A stretch of 8,847 bases of DNA from Desulfobacterales bacterium HSG17 (GTDB lineage: Bacteria > Desulfobacterota > Desulfobacteria > Desulfobacterales > Desulfococcaceae), in contig JAUCGD010000123.1 of the NCBI GenBank assembly GCA_030377945.1, forward strand, positions 1 through 8,847, read 5' to 3'. Position numbers and translations under genes: made by a program. The notes below the pieces were generated by a model. The model did not search any database, was not told the origin of the DNA, and was given only the letters and a program-made list of their open reading frames with translations. Numbering within the stretch: position 1 is the stretch's first letter; each line of letters opens with the position of its first letter. Below are positions 1 to 6,500 of the stretch, in pieces.

Positions 1-101
1 GATACCAGATATTGTTGAAAAAGTTAAACATAATTTGCAAAATTATTGGCATAAAATATGGCTATGCAAATTTTATTCCGTTCTTTGTTGGATATTTATA
101 T

Positions 102-1655
102 ATGAAATTTGGGATAATGACAGCAACAGCATTTATAATCACTGCCATTTTGATTTATACATCAATACCCGGACACGCAGAAAAAAAATCAGATAATGCT
201 GATTCAGCAGTTTCCCTTAACCAGCTTATAATAAGTAATGACAAACCCGTTTCTGAATCCGTCCTTTCAAAAAACAGGGGCATTAAACCTGCTTTGCAGG
301 CAAGTCATACCCCGGTAAAAATTACAGATGGCATGGTTGTATTAAACCGTAAGCAGAAAAATGAGGTTAAAGATGAACAAAAGCCTGTAATTTCCGAAAA
401 CACCAAAATATTAAGTCAGGAACTTTCCCGCGCTCTTAAATTATATCATAAAGAAGACTATTCCCGCGCTCTTAAAATTTTAAAAAAAATATCTATCCGT
501 CATAAAACCCCTGATATTCTTTACTGGCTGGGTACAAGCGCTTCCAGGAAAGGAGACTGCAATCTTGCAGTCAGGACATTGCATAACCTGCTAAAAACCC
601 GGCCTGACTTCCAAAGGGCAAGACTGGAACTGGGCATTGCATATTATAATTGCAAAGATCAGGAAAAAGCTGATGCAGAGTTTGAACAAATCCTTCTAAC
701 ATCACCTCCCCCTGAAATTAAAACAATTATTGCCAGGCATCAGCCCCATAAAAATAAAACTGTAAAAATTTTTCTATGGAAAATGAAAGTATCCCAGGCT
801 TATCAATATGACAGCAATATTTCCGGCGGCCCTTCGGAAAAACTAATTTCAGTCGGTAATGTTATAATCCTTCTGGATGACAAGTCAAAAAAACAGGACG
901 GAACTAACTGGATATCGGAAATCAAGGGTGATTTTATCTGGGATGTGGGAAATCCCGGCACTTTATTCTTGAACGGGGGAGTTGATTTTTATTACAGCCA
1001 CAGCCTGGATGATTCTGATTTTAATTATCTGAATGCAGGAGTGTTTACAGGGCCTTATCTGAAACTTGACAGGGATGTTTTCAAGATTCCTTTTGGGTAT
1101 TCATATAAACGATATGGCAATGAATCCCTGTCCGGTTCAATATTCGTTAATCCCGGTATTGAATTTTTCTTTAACCGGCATTTCAGCGTAAAGTCTGATT
1201 ATCGCTTTGCTTTGGAAAAATATGAAAATCCTGATTACAAAGATGCAGGATATGACAATTCCGCCCATTTATTTTCCATTGGCCCTAACCTGTATTTTAA
1301 TAATAACAAATATATAGCTTCAGCACTTTTTACAAAAGAAGACCATAATGCTGATGATTCAGGGCATTCATATAATGCAGAACATGCAGCAGCTTCTTTT
1401 TACTCAAAATTTCCAACAAATACGGAACTTGTTTTATCTTATAAATGGAGTAATAAAAAATATAATTCTCCATCAAATCTGTATGAAATCATAAGAAAAG
1501 ACAGGCGGCATACAATAACAGGCATTATTACCCAGAATTTTCTTAAATATTATTTTGTTTCAGGTGAACTGGCTTATATTGCCAATAATTCCAATGCTGA
1601 TCTTTATGATTTTGATAAAACAATGGTTACACTCAATGCAGGTGTTAATTATTAA
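102..1655 (+). CDS. TPR plus outer-membrane beta-barrel protein, SLAM-like (DUF560 type)
   Basis: Likely outer-membrane protein with a periplasmic TPR region followed by a C-terminal barrel, an architecture shared with surface lipoprotein assembly modifiers. Numbering from the ATG at 102 (517 aa): signal peptide 1-26 ending GHA before EKK; low-complexity linker to about 100; TPR-like helices about 103-220, including the 'RARLELGIAYYNCKDQEKA' block and a 'PPPEIK' turn typical of this family; then 'QAYQYDSNI', the usual entry to the barrel, and alternating Tyr/Phe-rich strands to a final aromatic residue (NAGVNY). The reading frame is open to the window edge and a TTG at 12 would add 30 residues. 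I prefer 102 because it starts a clean signal peptide and has a GGA 9 nt upstream. SLAM proteins move lipoproteins to the cell surface; a generic TPR-porin is the alternative. The substrate is unknown. Confidence 0.75.
   Translation: MKFGIMTATAFIITAILIYTSIPGHAEKKSDNADSAVSLNQLIISNDKPVSESVLSKNRGIKPALQASHTPVKITDGMVVLNRKQKNEVKDEQKPVISENTKILSQELSRALKLYHKEDYSRALKILKKISIRHKTPDILYWLGTSASRKGDCNLAVRTLHNLLKTRPDFQRARLELGIAYYNCKDQEKADAEFEQILLTSPPPEIKTIIARHQPHKNKTVKIFLWKMKVSQAYQYDSNISGGPSEKLISVGNVIILLDDKSKKQDGTNWISEIKGDFIWDVGNPGTLFLNGGVDFYYSHSLDDSDFNYLNAGVFTGPYLKLDRDVFKIPFGYSYKRYGNESLSGSIFVNPGIEFFFNRHFSVKSDYRFALEKYENPDYKDAGYDNSAHLFSIGPNLYFNNNKYIASALFTKEDHNADDSGHSYNAEHAAASFYSKFPTNTELVLSYKWSNKKYNSPSNLYEIIRKDRRHTITGIITQNFLKYYFVSGELAYIANNSNADLYDFDKTMVTLNAGVNY
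425..476 (+). repeat. 16-bp direct repeat inside the TPR region
   Basis: The 16-mer TTCCCGCGCTCTTAAA occurs at 425-440 and again, identically, at 461-476. The 36-nt offset keeps the frame, so both copies encode S-R-A-L-K (SRALK LYHKEDY SRALK). It lies at the first TPR-like helix. It looks like a small in-frame tandem duplication or slippage product, not a mobile element. Confidence 0.7.
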
Positions 1656-1660
1656 GGAGG
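1654..1660 (+). promoter_or_regulatory. Strong ribosome binding site overlapping the upstream stop codon
   Basis: AAGGAGG begins inside the TAA stop of the barrel gene (1653-1655) and sits 8 nt before the ATG at 1669. This near-perfect Shine-Dalgarno decides the start of the CsgG-like gene and indicates tight translational coupling with the gene before it. Confidence 0.85.
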
Positions 1661-1668
1661 TAATCAAA

Positions 1669-2853
1669 ATGAGGCATTTTAGCTCTGTTCTATTTCTTTT
1701 ATTATTGCTGCTCCCAATTCGGGCAGCCCAGGGACAAGAAACCGGGTATGTAATAGGAGAGGACACCAAAGAACTTCTTGAATATGCAGAAATCGTTGAG
1801 CCTGATAATTTTGCAGTTGCCTATTATCTGGGTATGGTTTTTCTTAATGAAGGTAAAAGGGATACAGCTATTGAAAAATGGGAAAAGTATCTTTCCCTTG
1901 CCCCTTCAGACGGCAGATCAGCAGCTGTCCGGGAAAAACTTACCCTGCTTAAACAGGAGCAGGCTGCTGAATATGCCCGGAATGCAAGAAAACAGGGGCT
2001 GAAATACCAGGAAAATGAAAATACCCTGGCTGTGCTGAATTTCAAGATTTCAAGTACGCATCTTAATGAGAATCTTTCAAAAGGGCTTACAGCCATGATT
2101 ATTACCGATCTTTCAAAGGTAAAAGGCTTGCAGGTAGTGGAACGTGAAAAAATTCAGGCTCTTGTTGAAGAAATAAGTTTCACACACACTGATTTAGCAG
2201 ATGAATCCACGGCTGTCAGAGCAGGCAGGTTTTTAAGGGCAAAGTATATTGTAAGGGGCAGCCTGGCAGATATAAATAAAAGACTTCAGCTTGCCTCAAA
2301 TGTAACTGAAACCTTATATGGAAAAGATATTGGCAGCCCCAATTCAGAGGGTTTGATTGATGATTTGTTTAAACTGGAAAAAGAACTTGTGTTCGGTATC
2401 CTGGAAGCTCTGGGTTATAAAAAAACGGATATGAATGCTGATGTTGTAAGATCAATTGAAGAATATCATACCCGGAATTTTGATGCCCTGATGAACTATT
2501 CCCAGGGCCTTGATTTCATGGACAGGCAGCAGTTTCAGGAAGCAAGACAGTCTCTCCAGGAGGCTGTTAATATTGATTCGGATTTTGGTCTGGCAAATGA
2601 TGCGCTTATGGCAGTTCCGGGTGAAAATACGCTTTCTTCTGATATTGATAATTCAGAATGGGTTGGTATGAATGCTTCGGAATCTGGGGACGGGTCTTCA
2701 GGTGAATCTGATGGACAGGATTCAATAAGTCTGAAAAGCATAGAGGTTATTGATACTGCCCAGGATAGGACGGATATTGCTGTTAGCAATAGGCTTAATG
2801 AGCAGGAAATATATGAGGAGACTCCAGGGTTTCCGGGCAAGCCTGGAGAGTAG
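1669..2853 (+). CDS. Exported TPR / CsgG-like domain protein, not lipidated
   Basis: 394 aa. Residues 1-22 form a signal peptide with a poly-Leu core (SVLFLLLLLLP) ending near AAQG before QETG. Residues about 27-95 are TPR-like ('DNFAVAYYLGMVFLNEGK'). Residues about 119-260 form a CsgG/TolB-N-like fold: 'LAVLNF', then 'GLTAMIITDLSKV', then 'LQVVEREKIQALVEE' (VVEREK 156-161), then 'AGRFLRAKYIVRGSL'. A second TPR-like helix pair spans about 270-308. The tail from about 330 is Ser/Gly/Asp-rich and ends in collagen-like 'GFPGKPGE'. CsgG is normally an outer-membrane lipoprotein, but this protein has no cysteine at all, so it is probably soluble in the periplasm. The frame stays open upstream to a TTG at 1555, but the strong ribosome site and signal peptide fix the start at 1669. 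It is a paralogue of the lipoprotein at 7911. The precise role is not known. Confidence 0.82.
   Translation: MRHFSSVLFLLLLLLPIRAAQGQETGYVIGEDTKELLEYAEIVEPDNFAVAYYLGMVFLNEGKRDTAIEKWEKYLSLAPSDGRSAAVREKLTLLKQEQAAEYARNARKQGLKYQENENTLAVLNFKISSTHLNENLSKGLTAMIITDLSKVKGLQVVEREKIQALVEEISFTHTDLADESTAVRAGRFLRAKYIVRGSLADINKRLQLASNVTETLYGKDIGSPNSEGLIDDLFKLEKELVFGILEALGYKKTDMNADVVRSIEEYHTRNFDALMNYSQGLDFMDRQQFQEARQSLQEAVNIDSDFGLANDALMAVPGENTLSSDIDNSEWVGMNASESGDGSSGESDGQDSISLKSIEVIDTAQDRTDIAVSNRLNEQEIYEETPGFPGKPGE
2822..2848 (+). repeat. 7-bp inverted repeat at the 3' end of the CsgG-like gene
   Basis: CTCCAGG (2822-2828) pairs perfectly with CCTGGAG (2842-2848) around a 13-nt loop. It lies within the last codons, encoding the Gly/Pro tail, and is not followed by a T-run, so it is not a standard intrinsic terminator. 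It may slow or attenuate transcription before the large gene downstream, or simply reflect the Pro/Gly codons. Confidence 0.35.
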
Positions 2854-2860
2854 GATGAAC

Positions 2861-2887
2861 TTGGCAGAGATAACAGATAATTATAAT
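2861..2887 (+). promoter_or_regulatory. Possible sigma70-type promoter for the large mosaic gene
   Basis: In the 53-nt gap before the large gene, TTGGCA (2861-2866) is followed by a perfect TATAAT (2882-2887). The spacer is only 15 nt, shorter than the usual 16-18, so this is tentative. A start about 7 nt downstream would leave a leader of roughly 13 nt carrying AGGA (2897-2900). Readthrough from the upstream gene is equally possible. Confidence 0.3.
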
Positions 2888-2906
2888 AAAAAAATTAGGA
2901 TAAGAA

Positions 2907-5900
2907 ATGAATAATATAAGAATAATTATAACTCAAATATTGATATTTTTACTGATTATAAATTTCTCATTTGCTGCTTATGCAGCTGATACAGACGGGG
3001 ATGGGTATGAAGATGCGTTTATTAATGCGGATGCTTATTATGGTAATGCCGAAGATGTTACATCTTCTTTCGGATTGATTATATATGTTGATGAAAAGAT
3101 TACCGATCCGAAGACTTTTTATACATTTGAACTTGATACTCATGGTGATCCTGTTTTTGCAGATGTCAGTACAGATGTAGTTTGGGAAAAGATTGATAAC
3201 AACCCTGATGTAACAAATTATGCCGGATATAACGCTTGGTTTGCATATGTTGACTATACCCCAACATCTGATCTAAATACCGATGGCAGAGAGCCTGCTA
3301 TCATTACCGCTACATTGATTAATCATAGCACTTCTGCTGAATTTACAGAAGATATACCCATAACAATTAAAGGTACAAATGATGCCCCGGTTATGGATAA
3401 TTCTGGCTATATGGAAATGGAATCTGTGGCCGAGGATAGTGTGCCCAATGGTCAGACAGTCGCAGATATACTCAACAGTGTCGAACCTTTAGATCCTATT
3501 ACAGATGTTGATACCGGTAATGAAAAAGGCATTGCAGTAATAAAAGTGGATGATAAAAACAACGGAGCCTGGCAATATAATGCTGCCAACGGCTGGATGG
3601 ATTTTAGTAATACTATTTCAGAATCCAATGCCACAGTACTTGCACCTGATGCACTGATTCGCTTTGTTCCAAATCCAAATTATTTTACTGATCCGGCTAT
3701 TGCTGATTCACAATCTCAGGAAATAAAGATTAATTTTGCTTTTTTAGCTTGGGATCAGACAAATGGCAGTGTCAGCGGCAATACAGGTATTAATACTGTA
3801 AGATCCTTTGATATTTTGCCTGCTCCACAAGACAGATGGGCCTTCAGCAGAAATTCTGAAATTGTTTCCTCTGTAACAAAGAGGAATGAATCATCTGATT
3901 TATGGCCTTTGAGGATTGGGGATGTTGCTACCGCAATAAGATCTGATAGCACTGGAAATGAATGGTCAATGCGGTGGGAAGTGGTTGGAAAGGAAATAAT
4001 TAATTCTCAGACTTATTATAAATATCAACGGTGGAATTATAGAAACAATAATGATTTGAATGAAGGATATGTTAGATCAACTAAGGATGCATGTTATGGT
4101 TATTACGCAAATGGGCTGGAACATATAGCTTACAGGAAAGCTCCAGTAGGAACACAATGGAGTTATTTTAGAGGACAGGATGAAGAATATAAATATCAAG
4201 TTAATGAAGTTGTAAGTATTGAATCTGTAACAGTACCCTTAGGATTTTTTGAAGAAGCTTATGTTCATCGCCATTATAGATGCACAGAGCTTAATGGAGA
4301 TATTTGTGAAAATCAATCAGAGGATTGGTTTGAATACGTTGTTCCAGGATTGGGTATTGTAAAAGAAGTTGATTATTGGACAGATAATTCTCCAAAAATA
4401 CAAAATTTAGTCAGCATAACCAACCGTTCCGCAAGAGAAGCACTAATTGACATATATAACTCAACAGACGGCCTAAACTGGAATGACAACACAAACTGGC
4501 TTGGTGAATTGGGAACGGAATGCACATGGTACGGCATTTACTGTGAAGGAAAAAATTATTACCTTAATTTAGGTAATAACAATCTTAAAGGTACAATTCC
4601 GGCATCAATCGCCAATATTACTGACATGTTAAGACTGAATCTGGAAGGCAACGAGATGACAGGCATTATTCCAACGGAATTAAGCAATCTGACAAATTTA
4701 AAAGACCTGTCATTAGCTTATAATCAGTTTACTGGTGAAATTCCTTCTTCTTTAGGAAATCTCACTAACCTGGAAAATCTTGAGTTAAAAGGAAATCAAC
4801 TAACCGGCGAAATTCCTTCTTCTTTTGGTAATTTAACAAAACTTTACAATCTCTATTTAAAAGACAATCAATTGACAGGTAACATCCCTTCAGAATTAGG
4901 AAATCTGTCAAACTTAACTCTTCTCTGGGTAAATGATAATCAGCTTTCCGGGCCAATACCGCCGGAACTATTAAACCTTACAAATTTAACTGACAACGAG
5001 AGCGACTTCCGCAACAATTCCCTGTACACAACAGACGAAAGCCTCCGCAACTTCCTGAATCAAAAACAAATAGACGGTGACTGGGAAAGTTTTCAAATTC
5101 CGACAGACAACAAACCTCCTTCTGCCCCGTTAAATCTCCAGCCTGCCCATGAATCAATTGATGCAGACGGAATTTTAGCCCTTGGAACCAAACCTTTTTC
5201 AGACCCTGACGGCGATCTCCACAAACAGACTCAATGGATGATAAAGAGAACAGACAGGGTTTTTAATACTCCTGATTATGATGAATCATTCAATAAAACA
5301 GCAACAGAAAGCAACCTCACAAACCACAGTCTCACAAACCTTGCCCCCGGCCTGAAATACACCTGGAAAGCAGGATACACAGATTCCGGCAGCAATCAAA
5401 CCTCATGGTCACAGGAATACAGCTTTAAAGTTGGAACATCCGTAACAAATGCCTATCCCCAAGTAAAACAGTGCAGTACAGCCGCAGATTTTAAAATGAT
5501 CTCCATTACTCAATGGCCTGACAGCCCTGCGGCAGAATCGGTCTTTGCAGGTAACATGGGTGGAAATTATGATACCAATCTACATCGAATCGGGTCATAT
5601 AACCCCCTGCACCAAAACGGCGCATACAAAGAATACGGAAACAACCTGGAAATGGAACCGGGCAGGGCCTGTTGGGTATTTGCCAGAAAAGGCATGAACA
5701 TGAATATAAAAGGAGTTCCTGTAAGCACAGATCATGACATAGAACTTGAACTGTTTTACAACCCGGAAACAGGAGACGGATGGAACATGATAGCACCGCC
5801 CAACAATGCTGACTACCTGTGGGATTCAATAATGATCCTGGAATATGATGATTCAGGAAATATCATATTCGGGCCTGAATCCCTTTCAAAACTGGCAGAT

Positions 5901-6296
5901 GATAACCCCTACATAGACAAACGCCTGTGGACATGGGAAAACGGGGCATATGCTGATAATACCCAAAACATGCTGCGACATAACGGATACTGGGTTAAGG
6001 TTTTAAAGCAAAATATATTCTTAAAATTTCCTGTAAGCGCACAGACCAATCTCTCAAGCACTGTTGCACAAATTCAAACTTTCAAAAAAGCTGTAAAACA
6101 GATTACCCGAAAACTGTTCATACCGGATACAGCAATTGCATATTCAGGCGATTCACCTCCTCTGCCGCCGTCAGCAGGTTTGTTTGACACCCAGCCAGGA
6201 AAAAGTGAATCACAGGTAATATCTATTGACTCAGGCAGTGATGATAGCGGGGGAGGCGGAGGATGTTTTATTTCTGTGTCATGTGCGGGATTATAG
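2907..6296 (+). CDS. Large mosaic exoprotein: VCBS/cadherin-like, LRR, FnIII-like, CFI-type C-terminus
   Basis: 1129 aa, complete, ATG at 2907 with AGGA 6 nt upstream. Signal peptide 1-26 (AYA before ADTDGDG). A calcium-binding-like DTDGDGYED motif at 28-36 is followed by a VCBS/cadherin-like region ending in GTNDAPV (156-162) and a second related domain to about 295. Residues about 300-500 form another domain with 'WPLRIGD', 'VTVPLGFFEEAY' (441 on) and 'PGLGIVK' (480-486), a pattern I associate with exported proteins carrying FPL...VPAGTF...PGVGLVK motifs. Then an LRR N-cap with C539 and C546, six 24-residue LRRs (553-696), an FnIII-like domain (about 735-845), two NGAY...WV...PVS modules (about 855-1044), a basic helix (1058-1070) and GGGGGCFISVSCAGL at the end. 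Probably a surface or secreted binding protein. Ligand and anchoring are unknown. Base composition changes sharply near 4400, suggesting domain-level assembly. Confidence 0.85.
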   Translation: MNNIRIIITQILIFLLIINFSFAAYAADTDGDGYEDAFINADAYYGNAEDVTSSFGLIIYVDEKITDPKTFYTFELDTHGDPVFADVSTDVVWEKIDNNPDVTNYAGYNAWFAYVDYTPTSDLNTDGREPAIITATLINHSTSAEFTEDIPITIKGTNDAPVMDNSGYMEMESVAEDSVPNGQTVADILNSVEPLDPITDVDTGNEKGIAVIKVDDKNNGAWQYNAANGWMDFSNTISESNATVLAPDALIRFVPNPNYFTDPAIADSQSQEIKINFAFLAWDQTNGSVSGNTGINTVRSFDILPAPQDRWAFSRNSEIVSSVTKRNESSDLWPLRIGDVATAIRSDSTGNEWSMRWEVVGKEIINSQTYYKYQRWNYRNNNDLNEGYVRSTKDACYGYYANGLEHIAYRKAPVGTQWSYFRGQDEEYKYQVNEVVSIESVTVPLGFFEEAYVHRHYRCTELNGDICENQSEDWFEYVVPGLGIVKEVDYWTDNSPKIQNLVSITNRSAREALIDIYNSTDGLNWNDNTNWLGELGTECTWYGIYCEGKNYYLNLGNNNLKGTIPASIANITDMLRLNLEGNEMTGIIPTELSNLTNLKDLSLAYNQFTGEIPSSLGNLTNLENLELKGNQLTGEIPSSFGNLTKLYNLYLKDNQLTGNIPSELGNLSNLTLLWVNDNQLSGPIPPELLNLTNLTDNESDFRNNSLYTTDESLRNFLNQKQIDGDWESFQIPTDNKPPSAPLNLQPAHESIDADGILALGTKPFSDPDGDLHKQTQWMIKRTDRVFNTPDYDESFNKTATESNLTNHSLTNLAPGLKYTWKAGYTDSGSNQTSWSQEYSFKVGTSVTNAYPQVKQCSTAADFKMISITQWPDSPAAESVFAGNMGGNYDTNLHRIGSYNPLHQNGAYKEYGNNLEMEPGRACWVFARKGMNMNIKGVPVSTDHDIELELFYNPETGDGWNMIAPPNNADYLWDSIMILEYDDSGNIIFGPESLSKLADDNPYIDKRLWTWENGAYADNTQNMLRHNGYWVKVLKQNIFLKFPVSAQTNLSSTVAQIQTFKKAVKQITRKLFIPDTAIAYSGDSPPLPPSAGLFDTQPGKSESQVISIDSGSDDSGGGGGCFISVSCAGL
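4563..4994 (+). repeat. Six tandem 72-bp units encoding 24-residue leucine-rich repeats
   Basis: Six consecutive units of exactly 24 codons with consensus LxLxxNxLxGxIPxxLxNLTNLxx, the plant-specific type of LRR. The middle units are also close at DNA level: GAAATTCCTTCTTCTTT occurs at 4737-4753 and 4809-4825, exactly 72 bp apart, consistent with recent duplication. The units sit inside the mosaic exoprotein as residues 553-696, capped by a cysteine pair (C539, C546) in a W-x-G-x-x-C context as in plant-type LRR N-caps. Confidence 0.93.
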
Positions 6297-6307
6297 CCCA
6301 TATTTAT

Positions 6308-6382
6308 GTAGGGTGTGTTAGGCGATAGCCGTAACGCACCTTCAATGTTTACGGTGCGTTACGCTTCGCTAACGCACCCTAC
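6308..6382. repeat. REP-like palindromic doublet downstream of the mosaic gene
   Basis: GTAGGGTGTGTTAGG... (6308-6340) and the inverted copy ending ...TAACGCACCCTAC (6351-6382) face each other across about 10 nt. The outer arms match as GTAGGGTG-Y-GTTA with one difference. Each arm is itself a hairpin (GGTGYGTTA with TAACGCACC), so either two small hairpins or one large cruciform can form. The GTAGGGTGCGTTA / TAACGCACC motif is familiar as a dispersed palindromic repeat in many bacterial genomes. It begins 12 nt after the stop codon. It may act as a 3' RNA stabiliser or rho-type end, but no T-run follows. Confidence 0.8.
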
Positions 6383-6436
6383 GGATGCTAATGAACTTTG
6401 ATTTGGTCTTACTTCACAGTTGATGCTGTGTGTGGT

Positions 6437-6464
6437 GTAGAGACAAGGCATGCTTTATCTCTAC
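6437..6464. repeat. 28-bp palindrome, GTAGAGA...TCTCTAC type
   Basis: An inverted repeat with a 7-bp perfect outer stem (GTAGAGA/TCTCTAC), one mismatch, one G-T pair and a GGCATGC core. It resembles short palindromic dispersed elements of the GTAGAGAC...GTCTCTAC kind seen in cyanobacteria and other bacteria. CTGTGT occurs on both sides (6426-6431 and 6467-6472), which might be a remnant of a target duplication but is short. No T-run follows, so it is not a typical terminator. Confidence 0.65.
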
Positions 6465-6500
6465 GACTGTGTAATTCCCTGCTTTAAAAAGGAATAAACA

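Larger units (their letters stand above)
6297..6500. other. Intergenic region between the mosaic and caspase genes
   Basis: About 200 nt with no credible coding frame. It contains the REP-like doublet and the 28-bp palindrome, and ends in AAAGGAA (6488-6494), the ribosome site for the caspase-like gene. I could not identify a convincing -35/-10 pair, though a promoter is expected here because the hairpins separate the flanking genes. Confidence 0.6.

Noticed and set aside
12..101. TTG start adding 30 residues to the barrel protein
   Set aside because: No ribosome site can be judged so close to the window edge and the extension lies before a complete signal peptide; kept only as an alternative, since the frame is open to the edge.
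1555..1668. N-terminal extension of the CsgG-like gene from a TTG at 1555
   Set aside because: It would overlap the barrel gene by about 100 nt and bury the signal peptide; the AAGGAGG site places the start at 1669.
1669..2853. Calling the first CsgG-like gene csgG
   Set aside because: It lacks a lipobox and there is no csgA/B/E/F neighbour; only domain-level similarity is supported.
4563..4994. CRISPR-like array from regular spacing
   Set aside because: The 72-bp period is coding LRR DNA in a continuous frame with no constant repeat/unique spacer pattern.
5506..5829. Minus-strand frame of 107 codons
   Set aside because: Antisense to the mosaic protein in a region where the + frame has clear repeated modules.
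6308..6464. Intrinsic terminator after the mosaic gene
   Set aside because: Hairpins are present but no T-run follows either one, so they are recorded as repeats.
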